The notes beneath the pieces are model-generated. The model was given only the letters and a program-made list of their open reading frames with translations, searched no databases and was not told where the DNA came from. Source: Mailhella sp. (GTDB lineage Bacteria; Desulfobacterota; Desulfovibrionia; Desulfovibrionales; Desulfovibrionaceae). Taken from it: DNA of 10,443 nucleotides. The translations under genes and the position numbers were made by a program. Position 1 is the stretch's first letter. Each line of letters begins with the position of its first letter. Positions 5,235 through 10,443 of the stretch are shown here, piece by piece. The DNA is taken from contig JAFQPD010000078.1 in the NCBI GenBank assembly GCA_017411945.1, forward strand, positions 1 to 10,443, in the 5' to 3' direction.

Positions 5235-8223
5235 ATGGTCGGCATCGTTCACCACGAAGACGGCGTAAGCCTGCCTGTCCGAACGGCCCACGCGGCCGCG
5301 CAGCTGGTAGAGCTGGCCGAGACCGAACATCTGGGCCTGATCCACGATGAGCGTGTTGGCGCGGGGGAAGTCCAGCCCGGATTCCACTATGGCCGTGCAC
5401 ACCAGTACGTCGAGCTCGCCGTGCCAGAACTTGTGCATGGTGTCTTCCAGCTCCTTTTCCGCCATCTGGCCGTGGGCCATGCCCACGCGGGCGGCGGGAA
5501 CCAGCTCCTTCACCATGGCGGCCGTCTGGGCTAGCGTCTGCACGCGGTTGTGGACGAAGAAGACCTGGCCCTGCCGCGAGACTTCGCGCTCGATGATCTG
5601 GCGGATGGCGGCGCGGTCGCGGTCGATGATGGCCGTGGCAACGGGCTTGCGCTCGGCAGGCGCGGTCTCCAGCACGGAAAGCTCGCGTATGCCGGACATG
5701 GAGAGCTGGAGCGTTCGCGGGATGGGCGTGGCCGTGAGGGTGAGGGCGTCCACGTTCCTGCGCAGCTCCTTGAGCTTTTCCTTATGCCGCACGCCGAAAC
5801 GCTGCTCCTCGTCGAGGATGAGCAGGCCGAGGTTGGGGAGCTTCACGTCCTTGGAGAGCAGGCGATGCGTGCCGATGAGTATGTCGACGCCGCCGCGCTC
5901 CGCCGCCTTCAGCACTTCCGTCTGGCGGCTCTTGGGCACGAAGCGGCTCAGGAGGCCGATGTTGATGGGGAAGCCGGAAAGGCGGGAGCGGAAGGTCTGG
6001 TAATGCTGCTCGGCCAGCACAGTGGTGGGGCACAGGAGGGCCACCTGACGCCCGTCGCAGGCGGCGCGGAAGGCCGCGCGCAGGGCGACTTCAGTCTTGC
6101 CGAAGCCCACGTCGCCGCAGATGAGGCGGTCCATGGGCACGGGCTTGTCCATGTCTTCGAAAACTTCCACGATGGCGCGGGCCTGGTCGGGCGTTTCCTC
6201 GAAGCCGAAGGTGGCCTCGAATTCCCGGTACATCTCGCCCACGGGAGAATAGCTGAAGCCCTTGGCCACCTTGCGCCACGCGTACATCTGCATGAGGTCG
6301 GCCGCCACTTTCTCCACGGCCTTGCGGGCCTTCTCGCGGCTCGTCGTCCACGCCGTGCCGCCAAGGCGGTCGAGGCCCGGAGCAGGGCCGTCGGCCTTGA
6401 ATTTCTGCACCACGGAGAGGCGGTCCACCGGGAGGTAGAGGCGCGCGCCCTCGGCGTATTCGATGAGCAGGTAGTCGTTCTCCACGCCCGTCGCGCCCGG
6501 GCTCATGCGATGCAGGCCGTTGAAGCGGCCCACGCCGTAGTCGCGGTGCACGAGGAGGTCGCCGGGGCGCAGGTCGTCGTAGCGGTCGAGGCCGCGGAAG
6601 GCCCCGGAGGCCACGCGGCGCGTGCTCTCGGCCTTGGGCTGGAGCAGTTCTTCGCCAAGCACGAGGGAATCGTCCCATACCAGCTCCGCGCCCTGGCGAT
6701 ACGGGGCTACGACGGCATAGAGGCCGCGGGCGGCAGGATCCCAGCGCAGGTTCGGCAGTATGCCGTCCTGTTCGGCGAGCTTGAGGAACTTGCGGCGTCC
6801 GCGCTCGGAAGCGAAGGCCAGCACCACCTGGCGATGGGAGGAAGTCCAGCTCTTGAGGGCGGCGGCCAGCTGCTGCCACGGGCGGTCGGCATCGGCCTGG
6901 CCGGGGAAGAGGTCGGCCCAGCCGTGCAGGGTGCGTTCGAGCATATCTTCTCCGCTCTGCTCCGTGCCCATGACCAGAGGCTCGGCGTAGAGCCGCGGCC
7001 GTGCGGCAAGGGCGGCTTCGGCGCGGTCGGCATCGCAGGCGGCGAGGTGCGCAGGCTGGATGAGGCTGGTCTCTTCGGACTGCACGCGGAAATGTTCGCG
7101 CCACTGGCGTTCGGCGTCTTCGAGGGCGTCCCTCATCTCGCCCTTGCCGGGCAGGAAGCAGAGCGTGTCCGGCGCGAGCCATTCGTCGAGGCTGGAGGGA
7201 TCGGCATAGACGCAGCCCGGGGCGAGGCGCATGTCGGCCGCTTCCAGCGCGTGCTGGAGCGAGGCGTGGGAAAGAGCCGTGAGCGTTTTGCGCTGTTCGA
7301 GGCTTTTCCAGTGCTTCCTGATGCCTTTCGCCCATGCCTCGCCGAAGCCCAGCGGCGTGACGGGCAGGAAAGTCGCCTCTTCGAGCTGGCCGACGGAACG
7401 CTGGGTATTGAAGTCGAAAACGCGCATCTCGTCTATGGCATCGCCGAAGAACTCGATGCGCAGGGGGCGTTCGTAGCCGGGCGGGAGCACGTCGAAGATA
7501 TCGCCGCGCCGCGCCATGTCGCCGGCATGAGCCACCATGGGCACACGCTGGTACCCCCATTCCACGAGCTGTTCGGTGAGAAGCTCGGGCGAGAATTCTT
7601 CGCCTCGCCGCACCGTGAGCACGCGGCCGTCGAGGAAGTCGCGCGGCGGCAGGAGCGGAATGAGGTTGTCCGCCGTGAACACCACGCCCTTGGCAGAGCC
7701 TGTGCGCAGGGCGTAGAGCACGGCGAAGCGTTCGGCCCAGCCTTCGCGGCTGAGGGAACGCGGCGTGAAGGGGGGCAGGAAGACCCACGGCTTCTCCCAG
7801 AGCGGCGCTTCGGCAGGCAGGGCCGTCTTGCCCGTTCCCGGAACAGGGGCGGAAGGGCGGCCTACGGAAAGCTCCGGCGTGAACAGCGTGGTGAGCCCGC
7901 GCATGACGGAGAGCGCGTCGCGGCTTTTCACGGCTATGGCGGCGCGGCGGCCCGTGCGCACGGCCTCGGCGGCGAGGCGGGCCAGCGTGGCCGAAGAGGC
8001 GCGGCTCACCGTGAGCGACTGTTCTTCCTCCATGCGGCGCAGAAGGGATGCTATGTCCATGAGGCGTATCCTTATAAAAATAGAGAGGTCCGAAGGACGG
8101 ATTAACGCACGAAAGGCCGCCCCGGCACTCCTGCGATGCTGCACGCCGGCATGGGGAAGCGGCATGCCTTAGAAGTACCAGCAAGCGCGAGACGGCGCAA
8201 GGAGATGAGAGGAGGATGCCCGT

Positions 8224-8252
8224 TTGACAGCCGCCCGCCTTTGCCGCATCCT
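8224..8252 (+). promoter_or_regulatory. Possible promoter of the YitT-family gene
   Basis: A perfect TTGACA -35 hexamer lies at 8224-8229, followed after 17 nt by CATCCT at 8247-8252, which matches the -10 consensus at only three positions. Transcription would start near 8259, the ATG of the gene, giving a leaderless mRNA. This would explain the lack of a ribosome binding site before that ATG, but the -10 is weak and chance occurrence of the -35 cannot be excluded. Confidence 0.3.
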
Positions 8253-8258
8253 GCCGGG

Positions 8259-8888
8259 ATGTCCAGCCCTTCTTCCCGCATCCCTGCCCTGCCCTTCGGC
8301 CTCTCGCTGCGCAAGTGCCTGCTGAATCTGCTCGGTTCGGCCATACTCGCCTTCGGCCTTTGCAATATCCACGCCTTCGCCGGCGTGACGGAAGGCGGCA
8401 TCCTGGGCGCGACGCTCCTGCTCCAGCACTGGCTCGGCGTATCGCCCGCGTGGTCCAGCCTCGTGATGAACGCCCTGAGCTACCTCATAGGCTGGCGCAT
8501 ACTGGGGCGCGACTTCATCCTCTATTCCGCCGTGGCCGGCGGCGGCTTCTCGCTGGCCTATGCCGTGTGCGAGCTCTTCCCTCCGCTCTGGCCTTCGCTG
8601 GCCGCCCATCCGGGCATGGCCGCCTTCGCAGGGGCGGCCTTCGTAGGCGTAGGCATAGGCATCTGCGTGCGTGCAGGCGGCGCCCCCGGCGGCGACGACG
8701 CCCTCGCCATGGCGGCTTCGCACCTCACGGGCTGGAACATCAAGTGGCCCTATCTTGTGAGCGACATGCTCGTTCTCCTGCTCTCCCTGAGCTACATCCC
8801 GCTGGAACGCATGGGCTGGTCGCTGCTCACGGTGCTGCTCTCCGGGCAGATCATCGGCCTCTTCCAGAAAAGCCCCTCCTACGAATGA
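8259..8888 (+). CDS. YitT-family integral membrane protein
   Basis: The 209-residue product has about six hydrophobic segments (roughly residues 20-40, 48-72, 86-106, 118-138, 164-182 and 186-204). It shows YitT-type (DUF161) features: GSAILAFGLCNIHAFAGVTE followed by GGILGATLLLQHWLG in the first repeat, and a Gly-rich loop, RAGGAPGGDDALAM (138-151), which corresponds to the GGxD-type motif before the later helices. The DUF2179 soluble domain found at the C terminus of many YitT proteins is absent, so this is the short form. The transported substrate of the family is unknown. The frame is open from 8136; I chose the ATG at 8259 because the hydrophobic core follows shortly after it, but 8205 is possible (AAGGAG directly abuts that ATG, which is too close). 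The gene is divergent from mfd and appears monocistronic. Confidence 0.75.
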   Translation: MSSPSSRIPALPFGLSLRKCLLNLLGSAILAFGLCNIHAFAGVTEGGILGATLLLQHWLGVSPAWSSLVMNALSYLIGWRILGRDFILYSAVAGGGFSLAYAVCELFPPLWPSLAAHPGMAAFAGAAFVGVGIGICVRAGGAPGGDDALAMAASHLTGWNIKWPYLVSDMLVLLLSLSYIPLERMGWSLLTVLLSGQIIGLFQKSPSYE

Positions 8889-9006
8889 GGCATGGGAAAA
8901 GTCCGTGGCCATGCAGAACGAAACATAGCCTTCTGCAATGGCCTCCCTTTCCCGACACTTCCTCTGCTTCCGGCCGCGAGAGGCGCCCTTTCCTTCTGCA
9001 AATCCT

Positions 9007-9030
9007 TCCGCAAGGCCCGGACTATTTTTT
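9007..9030 (+). terminator. Weak candidate terminator downstream of the YitT-family gene
   Basis: A 4-bp stem (TCCG 9007-9010, CGGA 9018-9021) with a 7-nt loop is followed by CTA and a run of six T (9025-9030). The stem is short for an intrinsic terminator, and it lies about 120 bp past the stop codon, so the call is tentative. Confidence 0.25.
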
Positions 9031-9168
9031 CTTCTGCGCTCCCCTGCCGCAGCGCGGGCCGCCCGCGCCCTTCTGCCAGTTCCTCCGAAGGCCGTCGCTT
9101 CTGCCTTTGGGCCGGCACATGCAGTGACGAGAATGCCTCGCCCTCCCTTGCCCTTTCTCAGCCCGGAC

Positions 9169-9201
9169 TTGACGGAAGCCGGAAAAAGGCATTTTGTAGG
9201 C
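9169..9201 (+). promoter_or_regulatory. Possible promoter region of the DmsC-like gene
   Basis: TTGACG at 9169-9174 resembles a -35 box, but no good -10 follows at 16-18 nt (the best, TTTTGT, matches poorly). Overlapping it, GG at 9188-9189 and GC at 9200-9201 are spaced by exactly 10 nt, the core spacing of sigma-54 promoters, but the surrounding bases (AGGCAT, AGGC) match the TGGCAC/TTGC consensus only in part. Either start would give a leader of about 50-65 nt. Both readings are weak. Confidence 0.25.
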
Positions 9202-9264
9202 TCTGCGCCCGGCGTTGCATTCCTGCGCCGCGCTTCATTCCACAGCTTCTGCAGGGAGTTTCCC

Positions 9265-10029
9265 ATGATCACCAACTGGCCTCTCGTTTTCTTCACTGTT
9301 TTCTCCCAGTTCGCCACCGGCCTCGCCTTCTTCTCGTGGTGGAAAGACAATCACGACGAAAACCCCAGCAGCCGCGGCTGGATCGCCTCCGCCGCCGGTG
9401 CGCTCGTGGCCCTCGTCGCCAGCGGTGTCTGCTTCGGCGGCCTCGCTTCCGGCATCTGGCTCGCAGCCCAGGCTGCCTGCCTCGTCCTGCTCTTCTGCGC
9501 CTACGGCTGCACCAGAGGAGCTACCATACTCGGCGCCGGCGCATGGATCGGCGGCGGAGCCTGCGTGATCGCCCAGGTCATCGACGCCATCCCCGGCTCC
9601 CTGCTCAGCACTTCCGGCCTCTTCCCCGTCTTCCTCTTCCCGCTCTGCACCATCGTTTTCGGCGCCGTGTTCAGCCAGCTCATCGTGCTCGGCGAACCCG
9701 AAGACCATAAGAAGCATCCCTACGGCCGCTTCTATCTGCCCCTGCGCATCAGCCTGTGGATCATGCTGGTCATCACGGCCATCGCCCCCATCTGGCCCTG
9801 GGAAGACACCTACATGGCCCGTTCCGCCATCATCCTCATGCAGACCCAGCTCTACTGGATGGGCGTCATCTTCAGCGGCGTGGTGCTCGGCCTCTCGCAC
9901 ATGGGCCGCGTGACCCTCGTTCTTCAGGCCATCATCGCCTTCGTGAGCATCTTCGGCCTGCGCACCGCCTTCTATGCCGACGGCGTGCACGGCATCATCG
10001 ACATGAGCACCCTCTACCGCCCGTTCTAA
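9265..10029 (+). CDS. DmsC-like membrane anchor of a DMSO-reductase-family enzyme
   Basis: The 254-residue protein is almost wholly hydrophobic, with eight predicted membrane segments (about 5-25, 38-58, 64-83, 88-108, 118-142, 160-178, 188-212, 215-234), the helix number known for DmsC. It begins MITNWPLVFFTVFSQFATGL, matching the DmsC-type WPLxxFTVxxQ opening, and has a late R-x-x-FY motif (LRTAFY, 232-237). DmsC-type subunits anchor the molybdopterin catalytic and iron-sulfur subunits and oxidise menaquinol. The protein is somewhat shorter than E. coli DmsC (287). The ATG at 9265 has AGGGAG 6-7 nt upstream; an in-frame extension to 8938 is not family-like. No dmsA or dmsB lies beside it, and a strong terminator follows, so it is transcribed alone; its partner must be encoded elsewhere, or it has another role. 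Confidence 0.65.
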   Translation: MITNWPLVFFTVFSQFATGLAFFSWWKDNHDENPSSRGWIASAAGALVALVASGVCFGGLASGIWLAAQAACLVLLFCAYGCTRGATILGAGAWIGGGACVIAQVIDAIPGSLLSTSGLFPVFLFPLCTIVFGAVFSQLIVLGEPEDHKKHPYGRFYLPLRISLWIMLVITAIAPIWPWEDTYMARSAIILMQTQLYWMGVIFSGVVLGLSHMGRVTLVLQAIIAFVSIFGLRTAFYADGVHGIIDMSTLYRPF

Positions 10030-10054
10030 CAGCGCGCCCCTGAAACGCTTTCCC

Positions 10055-10084
10055 AAGGCACCGGCTCCGGCTGGTGCCTTTTTT
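10055..10084 (+). terminator. Rho-independent terminator after the DmsC-like gene
   Basis: AAGGCACC (10055-10062) and GGTGCCTT (10073-10080) form a perfect 8-bp stem around a 10-nt loop, followed by a run of six T (10079-10084, overlapping the stem end). It lies 25 bp after the stop codon, so it should end the DmsC-like transcript and insulate the tRNA gene. Confidence 0.88.
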
Positions 10085-10181
10085 GCCGCCTCCGGAAGCA
10101 GGAAAAGAGTCCTCGCCGCCGGGCACATCCCCGCCGCGCCTTCCAGTTCAAGCATTCCGAGAAAAATCCCCGCATCAAGGC

Positions 10182-10212
10182 TTGACAACCTTTCGCGCTT
10201 AGGTTAGCTAAT
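10182..10212 (+). promoter_or_regulatory. Promoter of the tRNA-Ser gene
   Basis: A perfect TTGACA -35 box lies at 10182-10187. The -10 is less clear: TAGCTA at 10205-10210 has the ideal 17-nt spacing, while GCTAAT at 10207-10212 fits the consensus better (four of six) at 19 nt. A start near 10217-10219 would give a 5' leader of about 30 nt for RNase P removal. Its position directly ahead of the tRNA supports the call. Confidence 0.6.
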
Positions 10213-10217
10213 GGCCT

Positions 10218-10241
10218 GCGCAACAGTGCCTTGCACTGCGC
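10218..10241 (+). other. Hairpin in the tRNA-Ser 5' leader
   Basis: CAGTGC (10224-10229) and GCACTG (10233-10238) form a perfect 6-bp stem with a CTT loop, and GCG/CGC (10218-10220, 10239-10241) extend it across a 3-nt bulge. It would start at about the predicted 5' end of the precursor and end five bases before the mature tRNA. A role in precursor stability or RNase P processing is only inference. Confidence 0.4.
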
Positions 10242-10246
10242 CGCGC

Positions 10247-10341
10247 GGAGTGGTGTCCGAGTCGGCCGAAGGAGCTCGCCTGCTAAGCGAGTATACGGGC
10301 ATAAACCTGTATCAAGGGTTCAAATCCCTTCCACTCCGCCA
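10247..10341 (+). tRNA. tRNA-Ser (anticodon GCU)
   Basis: This is a class II tRNA of 95 nt with encoded CCA. The acceptor stem GGAGTGG (10247-10253) pairs perfectly with CCACTCC (10331-10337), followed by the discriminator G at 10338 and CCA at 10339-10341. The anticodon arm is CTCGC, loop CTGCTAA, GCGAG, giving anticodon GCU, which reads the serine codons AGC and AGU. The long variable arm typical of serine tRNAs is a 7-bp stem (ATACGGG with CCTGTAT, one G-U pair). The T arm AAGGG-TTCAAAT-CCCTT is canonical. A promoter lies about 35-60 bp upstream. Confidence 0.97.
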
Positions 10342-10443
10342 TTCATTGAAATCATTGATGAAATTGAGATTTTCGGCGGCATCCCGCTGTAAGTTACAAT
10401 TGTAAGTCAAAGTTTCATACGAAAAAGCCCTATCAAGTCGCAA
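10342..10443. other. AT-rich stretch downstream of tRNA-Ser with short repeats
   Basis: The 102 bp after the tRNA are plainly richer in A and T than the rest of the window. They hold two TCATTGA copies 9 nt apart (10343-10349, 10352-10358), two TGTAAGT copies 13 nt apart (10388-10394, 10401-10407), and a perfect 12-bp palindrome TTACAATTGTAA (10394-10405). No gene or clear terminator is seen before the window ends. Such a change at a tRNA 3' end is typical of an integration junction, but no integrase is in the window. Confidence 0.4.

Larger units (their letters stand above)
4558..8060 (-). pseudogene. mfd: Transcription-repair coupling factor Mfd, interrupted by a one-base frameshift
   Basis: Mfd displaces RNA polymerase stalled at DNA lesions and recruits UvrA. 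Joined across the frameshift, the gene would encode about 1167 residues, close to the E. coli length of 1148. The first frame (8060 to a premature TAA at 5001) carries the UvrB-like N-terminal region, the RNA-polymerase interaction domain at about 495-560 (DLLVHRDYGVGRFNGL, YLPVDRLSVVQKF), helicase motif I GDVGFGKTE with Lys 655, DEEQ at 750-753, TATPIPRTL, and QLRGRVGRSDRQAYA near 920-935. After codon 944 the frame turns to unrelated sequence, while the family sequence resumes in another frame at 5226 and runs to TAA at 4560-4558. The start ATG at 8060 is preceded by AAGGA with 8 nt spacing and reads MDIASLLRRMEEEQ; a 35-codon upstream extension is not family-like. It could be a true lesion or a sequencing error. 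Confidence 0.92.
8889..9264 (+). other. Intergenic stretch without a convincing gene
   Basis: This 376-bp gap is open in several frames, as GC-rich DNA often is, but the translations are Ser/Arg/Pro-rich without recognisable features. One frame runs on into the DmsC-like gene without adding family sequence. It contains a 6-bp inverted repeat just after the YitT-family stop (GCATGG at 8890-8895, CCATGC at 8909-8914, no U run), a weak terminator-like element near 9007-9030, imperfect tandem CCTTCTGCAA/CCTTCCGCAA around 8992-9013, and weak promoter-like signals at 9169-9201. Confidence 0.5.

Noticed and set aside
5223..5240. Programmed -1 ribosomal frameshifting in mfd
   Set aside because: There is no X-XXY-YYZ heptamer at the junction and I see no obvious stimulatory structure; Mfd is not known to be made this way. 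A deletion or sequencing error is simpler.
5550..8105. An 851-codon open frame on the plus strand, antisense to mfd
   Set aside because: It mirrors the codon bias of mfd, is made of Ala/Gly/His/Glu/Val-rich sequence without domains, and mfd itself shows unmistakable conserved motifs on the other strand. It is a composition artefact.
8077..8105. A promoter for mfd (TTAATC, 17 nt, TATTTT on the minus strand)
   Set aside because: Its predicted start near 8070 would fall inside the AAGGA ribosome binding site, leaving an unusable leader. The real promoter is probably further upstream or differently placed.
8938..9264. In-frame N-terminal extension of the DmsC-like protein
   Set aside because: The extension is Arg/Pro/Ser-rich and soluble, while the DmsC-type opening and a proper ribosome binding site are at 9265.
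8169..9350. A 393-codon minus-strand open frame opposite the YitT-family gene
   Set aside because: It has no family features and covers both a clear membrane protein gene and non-coding sequence on the other strand.
9235..10188. A 317-codon minus-strand open frame opposite the DmsC-like gene
   Set aside because: The plus-strand product has eight membrane helices, a DmsC-like start, a good ribosome binding site and a terminator; the antisense product is Ala/Gly/Glu/Asp-rich without features and crosses the terminator.
1..10443. CRISPR arrays, insertion sequences, defence or toxin-antitoxin systems
   Set aside because: No regularly spaced repeats, transposase motifs, terminal inverted repeats or defence-type domains were seen; the window is an ordinary housekeeping region.

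Overview
The window is GC-rich, gene-dense bacterial chromosome made of housekeeping genes. The protein sequences (alpha2beta2-type glycyl-tRNA synthetase, RecO, a RodZ-like protein, a SurA-like chaperone, Mfd, a DmsC-like anchor) and the base composition fit a sulfate-reducer-type member of the Desulfovibrionaceae (Desulfovibrio/Bilophila/Mailhella-like). That placement is inference from protein style, not a database result.

Layout. From 8060 down to 1 everything is on the minus strand, in transcription order: mfd (8060-4558, broken by a one-base frameshift near 5226), a SurA-like periplasmic chaperone (4489-3554, TTG start, its own candidate promoter), a RodZ-like membrane HTH protein (3545-2556), recO (2546-1797), then after a 100-bp gap with a small hairpin glyQ (1696-824) and glyS (819 to beyond the left edge). 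The SurA-like, RodZ-like and recO genes are separated by 8-9 bp, and glyQ/glyS by 4 bp, so they look like one or two operons. On the plus strand, divergent from mfd, lie a YitT-family membrane protein (8259-8888), a 376-bp gap without a convincing gene, a DmsC-like membrane anchor (9265-10029) with a strong rho-independent terminator (10055-10084), and a tRNA-Ser(GCU) gene (10247-10341) with a perfect TTGACA -35 box. The last ~100 bp after the tRNA are distinctly AT-rich.

How the genes fit together. RecO (recombinational repair) and Mfd (transcription-coupled repair) handle DNA damage; the SurA-like and RodZ-like proteins concern the envelope and cell shape; GlyQ/GlyS charge tRNA-Gly. The two plus-strand membrane proteins have no visible partners here; in particular the DmsC-like anchor has no DmsA or DmsB next to it.

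I found no undescribed multi-gene system. The points most worth a second look are the mfd frameshift, the stand-alone DmsC-like gene, a hairpin covering the ribosome binding site at the TTG start of the SurA-like gene, and the composition change at the tRNA-Ser 3' end, which could mark an integration site.
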